A DNA stretch of 64,000 nucleotides from Couchioplanes caeruleus. Lineage in GTDB: Bacteria; Actinomycetota; Actinomycetes; Mycobacteriales; Micromonosporaceae. The notes under the pieces were generated by a model, which searched no databases, was not told the origin of the DNA, and saw nothing but the letters and a program-made list of their open reading frames with translations. The number at the start of each line of letters is the position of its first letter. Within the stretch, counting starts at the first letter, position 1. The DNA lies in the NCBI RefSeq assembly GCF_023499255.1, contig NZ_CP092183.1, positions 4,584,501-4,648,500 on the forward strand, written 5' to 3'. Of this stretch, positions 24,344-33,132 are shown in pieces. Both the position numbers and the translations under genes were made by a program.

Positions 24344-25339
24344 TCATGGCAGGAGCAGGTTGACGTCGCCGAACTCGTGCCAGCGGTAGCCGCCCTCCAG
24401 CGCCGCCTCGTAGCAGCGCCGGAGGAGCGGCGTCCCGGCGATCGCGGCGAGCATGTCCAGGTGGGAGGCGCGCGGCTCGTGGAACCCCGTGAGCAGCCCG
24501 TCCACCACCCGTACCCCTCGCTCCGGCGTGACCACCAGGTCGGTCCAGCCGCTCGCCGGGCCGTCCCACGCGGTCTCGAGGGCGCGGACCGCGGTGGTGC
24601 CCACTGCGATGACGCGGCCGCCGTCGGCCTTGGCGTCGGCGACCGTGCGCAGGGTGGTCGCCGGCACGGCGAAACGCTCCGGGTACGGGCGTTCGTGCGC
24701 CTCCGGCGACGCCACCCCGGTGTGCAGGAGCACGGGTGCGAGCAGCACGCCCGCGGTCACCAGCCGGGTCACCAGCTCGTGGGTGAACGGCCGCCCGGCG
24801 CTGGGCATCTCGGCGCTGCCCGGGTGCACCCCGAACACCGTCTGGTACGCGCTCAGCGGCCACGGCCGGGGCACGTACGAGTAGCGGATCGGCGCGCCGT
24901 GGGCGTACAGGTAATCGGTGACCGTGGCGGCCGCACCGGTGTCGACGTCGGCGACCCACAGCCGGCCCCTCGAGTACGCCTCCCGCAACGTGACGGCCCC
25001 GCCCCCGGCCAGCGCGTACCGCTCGCCGGGGGCCGCGCCGGCGTACGGGCCCGCCGGGCCGCGCAGTTCGATCAGCCAGGCGCCGTCCGCGGTGGCCGTG
25101 GAGAAGTGCACGCTCAGCGGGCTCCCGGCGACCGGTACGGCGGCCGGCAGCGTCCCGGAGGTGTTGACCACCAGCACGTCGCCGGCGCGCAGCACCCCGG
25201 GCAGATCGGTGAACCGGTGGTGGCCGATCGCGCCGGTGCCGCGCCGCGCGGTGAGCATCCGCACGCCGTCGCGGGGCTCGGGCGGCCGGTCCGCCTCCAG
25301 CCGGGCGGGCAGCTCGAAGGCCGGCAGCGTGGCCGTCAT
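24344..25339 (-). CDS. QueA-like S-adenosylmethionine:tRNA ribosyltransferase-isomerase homologue
   Basis: The protein has 331 residues, slightly short of the 350 or so of QueA. FELPARLEADRPPEPRD, LRAGDVLVVNTSGTLPAAV, and RVIAVGTTAVRALETAW are clear family motifs. In true QueA the active-site stretch reads LHVGxGTFxPV with a downstream HxMHSE. Here it reads LHTGVASPEAHERPYPERF, so the substrate loop differs. No other queuosine gene is in the window. This may be the actinobacterial QueA-like branch with another role. ATG 25339 overlaps the SDR stop (ATGA), so the two are coupled. Confidence 0.8.
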   Translation of the reverse strand: MTATLPAFELPARLEADRPPEPRDGVRMLTARRGTGAIGHHRFTDLPGVLRAGDVLVVNTSGTLPAAVPVAGSPLSVHFSTATADGAWLIELRGPAGPYAGAAPGERYALAGGGAVTLREAYSRGRLWVADVDTGAAATVTDYLYAHGAPIRYSYVPRPWPLSAYQTVFGVHPGSAEMPSAGRPFTHELVTRLVTAGVLLAPVLLHTGVASPEAHERPYPERFAVPATTLRTVADAKADGGRVIAVGTTAVRALETAWDGPASGWTDLVVTPERGVRVVDGLLTGFHEPRASHLDMLAAIAGTPLLRRCYEAALEGGYRWHEFGDVNLLLP

Positions 25340-26043
25340 CGGGCGGCTCCGGTGGCGGCCAGGTCGGCCAGGCGGACGCGGCCCGACGGCGGGGCGCCGG
25401 CGAGCAGCCGCAGGAAGGCCGGCACCACCGACTCCGGCGGCGGCCGGTCGCCGATGTCCTCGCCGGGGAACGCCTCCTGGTGCATGCGGGTCCGCAGGTC
25501 GCCCGGGTCCACCGCCCACACCCGTACGTCCGGCTCCTCCGCGGCCAGCACGCGGCTCGCCTGCTCCGCGGCGGCCTTCGCGGAGCCGTACCCGCCCCAG
25601 CCCGGGTACGGCTCCACGGCCGCGTCGGAGGTGACCGTGACGATCGCCCCGCGGCGCTCGCGCAGGGCCGGCAACGCCAGCTGGATCAGGGCGAGCGGGG
25701 CGAGCGTGTTCACCTCGTACACCTCGCGCAGCACCTCCAGCGGGTAGGCGGCGAGCGGTGGCTGCGGGCTCGGCCCGAGGATGCCCGCGTTGTTGACCAG
25801 CAGGTCCGGTCCGCCGAGCCGGTCGGCCGCCGCGACCAGCTCGCCGCGGTGGACAGGGTCGGTGACGTCCCCCGGCACGGCGACGACGGCCCGCGCGCCG
25901 GCGGATCTCAGCCGGTGCGTGGCGGCGGTGAGCTCGGCGGCGGTGCGGGCATCGGTGACCAGGTCCCACCCCGCCGCGGCGAGGCCTGCGGACAGCGCGT
26001 ACCCGAGTCCCCGGGACGCGCCGGTGATGATGGCGACGACCAT
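25336..26043 (-). CDS. Short-chain dehydrogenase/reductase
   Basis: The protein has 235 residues. The Rossmann motif is TGASRGLGYAL (about 7-17), LLVNNAG is the NNAG motif, the catalytic Ser sits in VTVTSDAA, and Tyr and Lys in GGYGSAKAA (YxxxK spacing YGSAK). The substrate is unknown. ATG 26043 has GGGAGA about 8 nt upstream and the Rossmann fold starts at once. Its stop overlaps the QueA-like gene's ATG, suggesting a shared pathway or modified-nucleoside role, which is inference. Confidence 0.88.
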   Translation of the reverse strand: MVVAIITGASRGLGYALSAGLAAAGWDLVTDARTAAELTAATHRLRSAGARAVVAVPGDVTDPVHRGELVAAADRLGGPDLLVNNAGILGPSPQPPLAAYPLEVLREVYEVNTLAPLALIQLALPALRERRGAIVTVTSDAAVEPYPGWGGYGSAKAAAEQASRVLAAEEPDVRVWAVDPGDLRTRMHQEAFPGEDIGDRPPPESVVPAFLRLLAGAPPSGRVRLADLAATGAAR

Positions 26044-26171
26044 CGTGGATCTCCCTTCGACGCCACCGACGCTAGGGCGGCCGCGGCGGCCCGCCATCGG
26101 GCCGCGGACGCAGCCGGGACCGGACCTTGGACCTACGTCGCGGGCCCGATCCGCCGGTGGCCGCCCGCCGG

Positions 26172-26177
26172 TACGGT
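26172..26177 (+). promoter_or_regulatory. Candidate leaderless -10 element for the GAF histidine kinase operon
   Basis: TACGGT ends 6 nt before the GTG at 26184. The only purine-rich stretch (GCAGGG) abuts the start and is too close to act as a normal Shine-Dalgarno. Confidence 0.5.
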
Positions 26178-26183
26178 GCAGGG

Positions 26184-27308
26184 GTGTCCGGCTGCGACCG
26201 CGAGGAACTGCGTCAGGTCAGCGAGGCGGTGCTCGCCGTCACCGCCCGCCTGTCGGTGCGCGATGTGCTGCAGACGATCGTCGCGGCGGCGCGCCGGCTG
26301 CTCGACGCCCGGTACGCGGCGCTGGGCGTGCCCGGCCCCGGGGACACGTTCGCGGAGTTCCTCACCGACGGCATCAGCGACGAGCAGTGGAAGGCGATCG
26401 GGCCGATGCCGCACCGGCACGGCCTGCTCGGCGCGATGCTGCTCGACCCGGAGCCGGTCCGCCTCGCCGACGTGCGCTCGCACCCGCGGTTCGGCTGGTG
26501 GCCCGCGGCGCACCCGGTGCTCGCCGACTTCCTCGGCATGCCGATCGTGCACGACGGCGAGATCCTCGGGACCCTGTTCCTGGCCAACAAGCAGGTCCCG
26601 GGCGGGTTCACCGCCGCCGACGAGGAGCTGCTGCGGCTGCTCGCCGGGCACGCGGCGATCGCGCTGACCAACGCGCGGCTGTACGAGCGCAACCGCGAGC
26701 TGTCGGTCGTGGCCGAACGTCATCGGATCGCCCGGGAGCTGCACGACGCGGTGGCGCAGAAGCTGTTCAGCCTGCGGCTGACCGCCGACGCCGCCGCGGC
26801 GCTGGTCACCCGCGACGCCGAACGGGCGCGGGCGGAGCTGGACACCGTACGCCGGCTCGCCGCCGAGGCCGCCGAGGAGCTGCGCGCCATCGTGGAGGGG
26901 CTGCGCCCGGCCGACCTCGCCGGTGACGGGGTGGGCGCCGCGCTGCGCAAACACGTGGAGGTGCTGGACCGGGCGCACCGGCCGGCGGTGCGCTTCGCGG
27001 GCGGGCCGGTGCCGCGGCTGACGCCCGAGCGGGAGGAGGCGGTCTACCGCGTCGGCCAGGAGGCGCTGCACAACGCGCTGCGCCACGCCGACGCGAGCGT
27101 CGTGACGGTCGCCGTCCACGCCGGCGAGCGGTCGGTGGTGCTGGAGGTGACCGACGACGGGCGCGGGTTCGACCCGGGCACGCCGTCACGCCAGTACGGC
27201 CTCGCGTCGATGCGCGAGCGGGCCCGCGCGGCGGGCGGCCGGCTGCGGGTACGGTCCGCGCCCGGCGCCGGCACCACCGTACGGCTGGAGGTGCCCGCCG
27301 ATGCCTGA
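26184..27308 (+). CDS. GAF-domain sensor histidine kinase (NarX/DevS-like, HisKA_3)
   Basis: The protein has 374 residues and no membrane helix. A GAF domain spans residues 20-168 and ends in GEILGTLFLANKQVPGGFTAADEELLRLLAGHAAIALTNA, close in style to the DevS/DosS GAF. HisKA_3 then carries His187 in ERHRIARELHDAV. The HATPase follows (EALHNALRHADAS, DDGRGFDP). It is a cytoplasmic sensor that would phosphorylate the NarL-type regulator encoded next, whose start lies within its last 8 nt. Haem or redox sensing is possible but not shown. Confidence 0.92.
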   Translation: MSGCDREELRQVSEAVLAVTARLSVRDVLQTIVAAARRLLDARYAALGVPGPGDTFAEFLTDGISDEQWKAIGPMPHRHGLLGAMLLDPEPVRLADVRSHPRFGWWPAAHPVLADFLGMPIVHDGEILGTLFLANKQVPGGFTAADEELLRLLAGHAAIALTNARLYERNRELSVVAERHRIARELHDAVAQKLFSLRLTADAAAALVTRDAERARAELDTVRRLAAEAAEELRAIVEGLRPADLAGDGVGAALRKHVEVLDRAHRPAVRFAGGPVPRLTPEREEAVYRVGQEALHNALRHADASVVTVAVHAGERSVVLEVTDDGRGFDPGTPSRQYGLASMRERARAAGGRLRVRSAPGAGTTVRLEVPADA

Positions 27309-27933
27309 GCCGATCCGCGTGCTGGTGGTCGACGACCACCCGGTCGTCCGGCAGGGCTTGCGCACGTTCCTGGATCTGCAGGACGACATGACCGTGGTGG
27401 GCGAGGCCGCCGACGGCGCCGGGGCAGTGACCGCGGCCGGCGAGCTGTCCCCCGACGTGGTGCTGCTGGACCTGCGGATGCCCGGCGCCGACGGCATCGC
27501 CGCGCTGCGCGGCCTGCGGGAGGCGGGCAGCGCCGCCCGGGTGCTGGTGGTCACGAGCTTCACCGAGCCGTCCGCCGTGCTGCCGGCCGTGCACGCCGGC
27601 GCCGCCGGGTACGTCTACAAGGACATCGACCCGCCCGCGCTGGCCTCGGCGATCCGCTCGGTGCACGCCGGTCACGTGCTGCTGCACCCGGACGTGGCAC
27701 GGCTGCTCACCGAGGGGCGGGCCGGGCCGGGCGACCCGCAGCTGACGCCCCGCGAGCGGGAGGTCCTCGCGGCAATCGCGCGGGGCCGCGCCAACCGGGA
27801 GATCGCCCGGCAGCTGGGGCTGGCGGAGAAGACCGTGAAGACCCACGTCAGCGCGATCCTCACCAAGCTGGGGCTGCAGGACCGCACGCAGGCCGCCCTC
27901 TACGCGGTGCGCGCGGGGCTGGTGGACGGCTGA
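27301..27933 (+). CDS. NarL/LuxR-family response regulator
   Basis: The protein has 210 residues. The receiver domain (1-120) carries the acidic pair VDDHP, phospho-acceptor Asp57 in VVLLDLRMPG, and Lys in YVYKDIDP. The LuxR helix-turn-helix at about 145-205 reads LTPREREVLAAIARGRANREIARQLGLAEKTVKTHVSAIL. It is the partner of the overlapping GAF kinase. It ends 4 nt from the convergent DUF3152 gene, with no room for a terminator. Confidence 0.95.
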   Translation: MPEPIRVLVVDDHPVVRQGLRTFLDLQDDMTVVGEAADGAGAVTAAGELSPDVVLLDLRMPGADGIAALRGLREAGSAARVLVVTSFTEPSAVLPAVHAGAAGYVYKDIDPPALASAIRSVHAGHVLLHPDVARLLTEGRAGPGDPQLTPREREVLAAIARGRANREIARQLGLAEKTVKTHVSAILTKLGLQDRTQAALYAVRAGLVDG

Positions 27934-27937
27934 CCGG

Positions 27938-28678
27938 TCAGCGGCGCTTCCCGCGGTCGCGTGGTGGCATCGGATCGTCGTAGACGCCGGAGGCCCCCGC
28001 GTAGCGCTCGCCGTCGCGGTACGGCCACGGGTTCGGCGTACAGCCGTGCAGGCCCAGCGTCTGCTGCTGCATCACCGGCGCCGGCTCACCCTCGCCCGGA
28101 CAGCGCTCATGGCCCCGGCCGAGCCGGTGCCCCACCTCGTGATTGACCATGTACTGCCGGTACACCGACAGCGGAGCACCGTACCCCGCAACCCCCTTCA
28201 CCCAGCGCGCCACGTTCAGCACGACCCGGTCGCCGTTGCGGCACGACGTGTACCCGTCCGGGACGTCCTGGCACAGCTCGTCGCGGGTACGCGGGGTGAC
28301 CAGGTAGATCGTGAAGTCGCGCGGCTCCCGGGCGCCCACCCGGCGGAACGAGCGCTCCCCGCCCGCCGACCACCCGCGCGGGTCGCCCAGCGTGGCCCGT
28401 ACGGTCCGGGCGAAGCCGCTCGCGCTGATCCCGGCGATGTCCCTCTCCACCAGCACCCGGTAGCGCAGCACCTGCCCGCGCGGCCGGAACGGGGACTCGG
28501 CCGGCGCGGCGGTGAACGCGCCGCTGCCGGCCTCCGGGTACGTGATCGGCATGGACGCCACCTTCGGGCTCGGGACCGGTGCCGATTCTGCCGGTACGAA
28601 CGCCGGAGCGTGGGGAGCCGGCGCACAGCCGGCGAGAACGGCGACGACCGTCAGGGGCGCGAGGCGGCGGACATGCAC
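27938..28678 (-). CDS. DUF3152 lipoprotein, metzincin-like zinc protease (copy 2)
   Basis: The protein has 246 residues and is a close paralogue of the gene at 23572. The lipobox LAGC has Cys18, the zinc motif is HEVGHRLGRGH and the Met-turn region is PVMQQQT. Long stretches such as KGVxGYGAPLSVYRQYMVNHEVGHRLG are nearly the same in both. The linker between the lipid anchor and the domain differs most. GTG 28678 has GAAGGAG 6-12 nt upstream, but this site lies in the 3' arm of a hairpin. It converges on the NarL-type regulator gene. Confidence 0.88.
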   Translation of the reverse strand: MHVRRLAPLTVVAVLAGCAPAPHAPAFVPAESAPVPSPKVASMPITYPEAGSGAFTAAPAESPFRPRGQVLRYRVLVERDIAGISASGFARTVRATLGDPRGWSAGGERSFRRVGAREPRDFTIYLVTPRTRDELCQDVPDGYTSCRNGDRVVLNVARWVKGVAGYGAPLSVYRQYMVNHEVGHRLGRGHERCPGEGEPAPVMQQQTLGLHGCTPNPWPYRDGERYAGASGVYDDPMPPRDRGKRR

Positions 28679-28684
28679 GGTTTT

Positions 28685-28716
28685 CTCCTTCGCCGATCAA
28701 GGTCAGTGCGAAGGAG
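28685..28716 (-). promoter_or_regulatory. Hairpin sequestering the ribosome binding site of DUF3152 copy 2
   Basis: On the minus strand CTCCTTCGC and GCGAAGGAG are perfect 9-bp arms around a 14-nt loop. The 3' arm is the Shine-Dalgarno of the GTG at 28678. Translation would need the stem to open. Confidence 0.5.
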
Positions 28717-28729
28717 GAGACCCGTGGGC

Positions 28730-28774
28730 GCCCCGGAAAGTTGACGACGCCGGCCGTCAACCTTTCCCGGGGGC
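28730..28774 (-). terminator. Long hairpin terminator after the EamA gene
   Basis: The arms 28730-28746 and 28755-28774 pair over about 16 bp with two small bulges, around an 8-nt loop (ACGCCGGC). It begins 9 nt past the EamA stop and separates that operon from the DUF3152 gene. Confidence 0.55.
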
Positions 28775-28782
28775 CGCCCGTC

Positions 28783-29631
28783 CTAGGTGGTGAGCTGGTG
28801 GCGCGCTCCGGTGCGCTCCGCGCCGATGCCGGCCGCCACCACGAAGCCGATGCCCGCGACCGGCACCCAGCCCGGCCGCTGCCCCAGCACCAGGAACCCG
28901 ATGACCAGGGCGAACGCCGGCTCCAGGCTCATCAGCGTGCCGAACGCGGCGGTGGTGAGCCGGCGCAGCGCGAGGAACTCCAGCGCGAACGGCACCACCG
29001 GCAGCATCACCGCCAGCCCCAGCCCGGCGAGCAGCAGTTCCCCCGTCAGCCGCGGGAACACGGACGGGCCCGCGACCAGCGTCGCGGTCAGCGCGGCGAC
29101 CGGCATGGACACCCCGAGGCCGCGCAGCCCGGTGACCTCGTCGCCCACCCGCTGGGTGAGGACGATGTACGCCGCCCAGCACAGCGCCGCCGCCAGCGCG
29201 AACAGCACGCCCACCGGGTCCGCCCCGCCGTGCCACGGCTGGGTCAGCAGCACGACCCCGGCCGCGGCCAGCGCCGGCCACAGCGTGGTGCCGCGCCGGC
29301 CCCGGACCACCGCCACGCCCAGCGGGCCGAGGAACTCCAGGGCGCTGGCCGTACCCAGCGGCAGCCGGGCGATCGCGGCCATGAACAGCAGCGTGACGCC
29401 GCCGGTGGCGACGCCGAGCGCGACGCAGGCCAGCAGCGCGCGCCGCTCGAAGCGCCACACCGGGGGCCGGACCAGGACGGCCAGGATCAGCCCGGCCCAG
29501 GCCAGCCGCAGCCACGCGGTGCCCTCCGCGCCGAGGCGGTCGATGAAGCCGACGGAGACGGCCAGGCCGAGCTGGACGAGCAGCATCGACGCCACGGCCA
29601 TCGCCGCGCCGGTACGGGCTCCGGTGCCCAC
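28783..29631 (-). CDS. EamA-family (DMT) exporter, RhtA-like
   Basis: The protein has 282 residues and about ten hydrophobic helices in two EamA repeats. The motifs [19 protein letters not shown] in repeat one and [32 protein letters not shown] in repeat two are those of RhtA-type threonine/homoserine exporters. The substrate is inferred only from family. GTG 29631 is chosen for the GAGGAC upstream; ATG 29601 is an alternative. It starts 11 nt after the SpoIIE gene stop and is probably cotranscribed. Confidence 0.87.
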   Translation of the reverse strand: MGTGARTGAAMAVASMLLVQLGLAVSVGFIDRLGAEGTAWLRLAWAGLILAVLVRPPVWRFERRALLACVALGVATGGVTLLFMAAIARLPLGTASALEFLGPLGVAVVRGRRGTTLWPALAAAGVVLLTQPWHGGADPVGVLFALAAALCWAAYIVLTQRVGDEVTGLRGLGVSMPVAALTATLVAGPSVFPRLTGELLLAGLGLAVMLPVVPFALEFLALRRLTTAAFGTLMSLEPAFALVIGFLVLGQRPGWVPVAGIGFVVAAGIGAERTGARHQLTT

Positions 29632-29642
29632 GGCCGGCGTCC

Positions 29643-31238
29643 TCACTGCTGCGGGCGGGCGTGCAGGACGGTCAGCACGACGTCGTCCTCCGTCGCGCCG
29701 AGGAAGTGCTCGAGGAGATGGTCGCAGACCTCCTCCGGCCCGGGGTGCGCCCGCTGCCGCAGCACGTCCACCAGCTCGGCGATGCCCTCGTCCAGGCCGG
29801 TGCCGCGCCGCTCGATGAGGCCGTCGGTGTAGAAGACGACCATCGCGCCGGGCGGCAGCTCGACGGTGTGCTCGGTGCGGCCGGGCCGGAACCGGGTGCC
29901 CAGCAACGCCTCGCTGCGGGTGTCCAGCAGGCGTACGGAGCCGTCCGGCAGCAGCAGGACCGGCGGCGGATGACCCGCATTCGACCAGCGCAACGTCCGT
30001 ACGCCGGCCGCCTCCTGCTCCGCGTCCTGTTCCACGTTGGCCAGCGCGCAGGTGGCGAGCATGCCCACGCCGAAGCCCGCCATGGCGTCGTCGAGCGCCG
30101 TCAGCAGCCCGGCCGGACCGCCCGCCAGGGTGTACGCGATGCCCCGCAGCAGGTTGCGCACCTGGCTCATCGCGGCGGCCGCGTACCGGTCGTGCCCGGT
30201 CACGTCGCCCACCACGATCGTCAGCCGCCCGTCCGGCAGCACGAACGAGTCGTACCAGTCGCCGCCGATCTGGGCGCCCTCCGCGGCCGGCTGGTAGCGC
30301 ACCGCCACCCGCAGGTGGTCGGGCTGCGCGGGCGGCACCAGCAGGCTGCGCTGCAGCGCCTCGGCCATCTCCCGCTGGATCGTCGCCGCGTGCCGCTCCG
30401 CCTGCCGGGCCCGGATCCGGTTCAGGCCCTGCGACAGCGCGGTGCCGATCAGCCGGATGAACCCCAGGTACGCCTCGTCCACGGCCAGGTGCGGGCTCAG
30501 CCCGGCGACCAGCACCGCGTTGCCCCGCGTCGGCGGCGCACCGGCCAGGCGCACCCACGCCCGCCGCCCGCCGAGGTGGTCCTCCACGACGACGTCCCCG
30601 TCGGGCATCGCCGGCGCGGCGCCCGCCCGCTCGGGCAGCAGGATGTCCACGCCGGCCAGGTCGCGGGGCGCTTCCCGCAGCAGCGGCAGCGCCCGCGCGA
30701 GCAGGCCCGGCACGTCGTCGAGGTCGGCGAGCCGGTCGTTGAGCCGGCTCAGCAGCGCCAGGCGGCGGCTGCCGAGCACGAAGGCGGTGGTCTCCGAGGC
30801 GATGTCGATGACGCCCTCGATCGCGCCGTCCCGCCCGTACACCGCCGAGTAGGAGAAGGTGAAGTAGGTCTCCTCCAGAAAGCCGCGGCGGCCCATCAGC
30901 AGCCGCATGTCCTCGACCCAGGTGGCGCCCCGGCCGGCGGCCACCGACCGCAGCATCGGGCCGATCTCGTCCCAGATCTCCGCGAACACGTCGGCGGTAC
31001 GGGCGCCCAGCGCGGCCGGGTGCTTGTCGCCGATCATCTCCACGTACGCCTCGTTGTAGACGAGCACGAACTCCGGCCCCCACAGCAGGGTCACCGGCGC
31101 CCGGGTGCGCAGCGCTAGGTCGAGCGTCGAGCGCAGCGCGGGGCTCCAGCCGTCCACCGGTCCCAGCGACGTCGCGGCCCAGTCGACGCGCTCGTACGCC
31201 TCCCGCAGCGTCCCGGCGGCGTCGAAGAGATCGGTCAC
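29643..31238 (-). CDS. PP2C-type SpoIIE serine phosphatase with PAS and GAF sensor domains
   Basis: The protein has 531 residues. Residues about 20-150 form a PAS-like domain ([24 protein letters not shown]), about 155-285 a GAF-like domain, and 300-531 a SpoIIE PP2C domain. Metal-binding Asp residues sit in [26 protein letters not shown] and [10 protein letters not shown]. Such proteins dephosphorylate anti-anti-sigma factors and so release stress sigma factors. No kinase or antagonist is encoded nearby. TAGATT ends 6 nt before its GTG, so it may have its own leaderless promoter although it follows a methyltransferase gene by 9 nt. Confidence 0.9.
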   Translation of the reverse strand: MTDLFDAAGTLREAYERVDWAATSLGPVDGWSPALRSTLDLALRTRAPVTLLWGPEFVLVYNEAYVEMIGDKHPAALGARTADVFAEIWDEIGPMLRSVAAGRGATWVEDMRLLMGRRGFLEETYFTFSYSAVYGRDGAIEGVIDIASETTAFVLGSRRLALLSRLNDRLADLDDVPGLLARALPLLREAPRDLAGVDILLPERAGAAPAMPDGDVVVEDHLGGRRAWVRLAGAPPTRGNAVLVAGLSPHLAVDEAYLGFIRLIGTALSQGLNRIRARQAERHAATIQREMAEALQRSLLVPPAQPDHLRVAVRYQPAAEGAQIGGDWYDSFVLPDGRLTIVVGDVTGHDRYAAAAMSQVRNLLRGIAYTLAGGPAGLLTALDDAMAGFGVGMLATCALANVEQDAEQEAAGVRTLRWSNAGHPPPVLLLPDGSVRLLDTRSEALLGTRFRPGRTEHTVELPPGAMVVFYTDGLIERRGTGLDEGIAELVDVLRQRAHPGPEEVCDHLLEHFLGATEDDVVLTVLHARPQQ

Positions 31239-31244
31239 CTGCTG

Positions 31245-31250
31245 AATCTA
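31245..31250 (-). promoter_or_regulatory. Candidate leaderless -10 element for the SpoIIE phosphatase
   Basis: On the minus strand this reads TAGATT, ending 6 nt before the GTG at 31238. It overlaps the stop codon of the upstream methyltransferase. Confidence 0.45.
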
Positions 31251-31832
31251 GCGGGCCGCCCGCCGCAGCTTCACGGTGCTGTCCGTACGGTCCCCCGCGC
31301 TCGGGTGCTCGGCGCACCGCAGCACCTCCCACTCCCCCGGCGCCAGGTCCAGCCCGGCCAGCAGCTCCGCCGGCGACGGGAAGACGATCGGCGGGTGCTC
31401 CTCGCCGGGACCGTGGCCCTGGTGGCTCTCGATGAGCAGGATGCCGCCCGGTGCGACGGCGTCCGCGGCCCGCCGCAGGATCCGCTCCCGCGGGAAGTCG
31501 CCGTACGAGTACAGGAACTGCGAGGACACCAGGTCGAAGGTGCCCCCGGGGAAGGACCGCTGAAGGTCGTGCCGCTGCACCTCGACGGCCACCCCGGCCT
31601 CGTCGGCGGCCACGGCGACCCGGCGCAACGCCACCTCGGAGACGTCCACGGCGGTGACGGCCCAGCCCTGGCGGGCCAGCCAGACGGCGTCGCCGCCCTC
31701 CCCGCACCCCACGTCCAGGGCGGTGCCGGGGGTCAGGCCGTCCACCTCGTGCACCAGGGCGGCATTGGGGTTGCCGCTGAACATCCGGTCGGCGGTCGCG
31801 TACCGCTCGTCCCACGTCGTCGCATCGCTCAT
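31248..31832 (-). CDS. Class I SAM-dependent methyltransferase
   Basis: The protein has 194 residues. It opens [17 protein letters not shown], the lead of TehB/UbiE-like small methyltransferases. Motif I is [16 protein letters not shown], then AVDVSEVAL, and a [15 protein letters not shown] post-motif. The substrate is unknown; homologues are often annotated as tellurite- or thiol-modifying. The gene is separated by 65 nt from the MerR gene upstream and leads into the SpoIIE gene. Confidence 0.88.
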   Translation of the reverse strand: MSDATTWDERYATADRMFSGNPNAALVHEVDGLTPGTALDVGCGEGGDAVWLARQGWAVTAVDVSEVALRRVAVAADEAGVAVEVQRHDLQRSFPGGTFDLVSSQFLYSYGDFPRERILRRAADAVAPGGILLIESHQGHGPGEEHPPIVFPSPAELLAGLDLAPGEWEVLRCAEHPSAGDRTDSTVKLRRAAR

Positions 31833-31897
31833 GATCCGAGCGTGGACCGCGCCGGCCGCGGCGGCAAATGTCGTTGCCGGACCGGCAAAGTGGAGCG

Positions 31898-32449
31898 TCA
31901 GCCCGCGCGGCGCCGGGCGCGGCGGGCCGCCAGCTCGTCGCCCGCGGCCGGTTCGGCCGGTACGCCCACCGGCTGTGCCTGCGTGGCCGGTTCGGCGGGC
32001 AGGTGCGACAGCGAGCCCTGGATCTCCTTGAACGCCCCGCCGATCGCGATGCCGAAGACGCCCTGGCCGCCCTGCAGCAGATCGACGACCTCCTCCGGCG
32101 AGCGGCACTCGTACACGGTCGTGCCGTCGGAGATCAGCGTGATGCCGGCGAGGTCCTCGACCCCGCGCGAGCGCAGCGTCTCGATCGCCTTGCGGATGTT
32201 CTGCAGCGACACCCCGGCGTCGAGCAGCCGTTTGACCACCTTGAGGACGACCAGGTCCCGGAACGAGTACAGCCGCTGCGTGCCGGAGCCGGACGCGTCG
32301 CGGATGCTCGGCACGACCAGCGTGGTACGGGCCCAGTAGTCGAGCTGGCGGTAGCTGATGCCGACCGCCTGGCACGCGGTCACACCGCGATACCCGACCT
32401 CGCCGTCCGCGCCGACGCTGACGCCCTCCTGAGGATCTGAGCCGTGCAC
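31898..32449 (-). CDS. MerR-family transcriptional regulator (Rv1830-like)
   Basis: The protein has 183 residues. A winged HTH spans about residues 18-85 ([60 protein letters not shown]). A C-terminal domain of about 80 residues ([41 protein letters not shown]) follows; it is seen in the actinobacterial branch beside the bifunctional-nuclease gene. It corresponds by synteny to M. tuberculosis Rv1830. No metal-binding cysteine cluster is visible, so it is not a metal sensor. GGGGAGG precedes the GTG at 32449. Confidence 0.88.
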   Translation of the reverse strand: MHGSDPQEGVSVGADGEVGYRGVTACQAVGISYRQLDYWARTTLVVPSIRDASGSGTQRLYSFRDLVVLKVVKRLLDAGVSLQNIRKAIETLRSRGVEDLAGITLISDGTTVYECRSPEEVVDLLQGGQGVFGIAIGGAFKEIQGSLSHLPAEPATQAQPVGVPAEPAAGDELAARRARRRAG

Positions 32450-32495
32450 GCGACTACCTCCCCGCTGCGCGGTGCCGCTTCACCTGGACTTCACG

Positions 32496-32501
32496 AGCCT
32501 A
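32496..32501 (-). promoter_or_regulatory. Candidate -10 element for the MerR gene
   Basis: On the minus strand this reads TAGGCT inside TTATAGGCT. About 50 nt of leader follows. Two GTGAAG direct repeats 11 bp apart (32478-32483 and 32489-32494) lie just downstream and could be a regulator site. Confidence 0.35.
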
Positions 32502-32594
32502 TAACTCAGCGTGCCCGGAAACAGGGAGGTAATGCCGCGACACGCCGCGTACGGAGGAGCCGGACATATGGTCACCATCGATGCGGCGGAGCGC

Positions 32595-32624
32595 AAAAAC
32601 GGCCCCCACCAGCGGCGGGAGCCG
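32595..32624 (-). terminator. Rho-independent terminator after the DUF151 gene
   Basis: On the minus strand an 11-bp stem (CGGCTCCCGCC with GGTGGGGGCCG, two G-U pairs) closes a GCT triloop and is followed at once by TTTTT. This is the only canonical U-tract terminator I found in the window. It ends the garA-ftsR-DUF151 side and separates it from the MerR gene. Confidence 0.75.
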
Positions 32625-32667
32625 TGCGCACCGGTCGTCGACCCGGACGTGGTGAACCCGGGCTTCG

Positions 32668-33132
32668 TCAGCCGGCGAAATCCTCCGGGCGGACCTGGTC
32701 GAGGAATTCGCGGAACTTCTCGACCTCGTCCTCCTGCTCGTCCGGGATGACGATGCCGGCCTCGGTCAGCACCTGGTCGGCACACCGGATCGGCGCGCCC
32801 ACCCGCAGCGCCAGCGCGATCGAGTCGCTCGGCCGGGCCGACACCCGCAGGTCGTCGCCGATCAGCAGGTCGGCGTAGAAGACGTTCTCCTTGAGCTCCG
32901 TGATCTCGACCGCCTTCAGCGGCGCCTCGAGCGCCGTGAGGATGTCCCGGAGCAGGTCATGGGTCAGGGGCCGGGCCGGTTTCACGCCCTGCTGCTCGTA
33001 CGCGATGGCGGTCGCCTCCACCGCGCCGATCCAGATCGGCAGGTACCGATCGCCGTCGACCTCCCTGAGCAGGACGATCGGCTGGTTGCTGGGCAGCTCC
33101 ACCCGAACTCCGACCACGCTCAGCTCGCGCAC
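32668..33132 (-). CDS. Bifunctional nuclease family protein (DUF151)
   Basis: The protein has 154 residues. MRELSVVGVRVELPSNQPIVLLRE, YLPIWIGAVEATAIA, RPLTHDLLRDIL, and RPSDSIALALRVGAPI are the DUF151/BFN signature. Plant homologues cut RNA and DNA; the bacterial role is unclear. It corresponds by synteny to M. tuberculosis Rv1829. GGAGG lies about 9 nt before the GTG at 33132. Confidence 0.93.
   Translation of the reverse strand: MRELSVVGVRVELPSNQPIVLLREVDGDRYLPIWIGAVEATAIAYEQQGVKPARPLTHDLLRDILTALEAPLKAVEITELKENVFYADLLIGDDLRVSARPSDSIALALRVGAPIRCADQVLTEAGIVIPDEQEDEVEKFREFLDQVRPEDFAG

Noticed and set aside
32532..32667. Plus-strand ORF starting at an ATG with GGGAGG upstream, between the MerR and DUF151 genes
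   Set aside because: It runs through the U-tract terminator on the other strand, has no recognisable protein features and its codons do not look selected.
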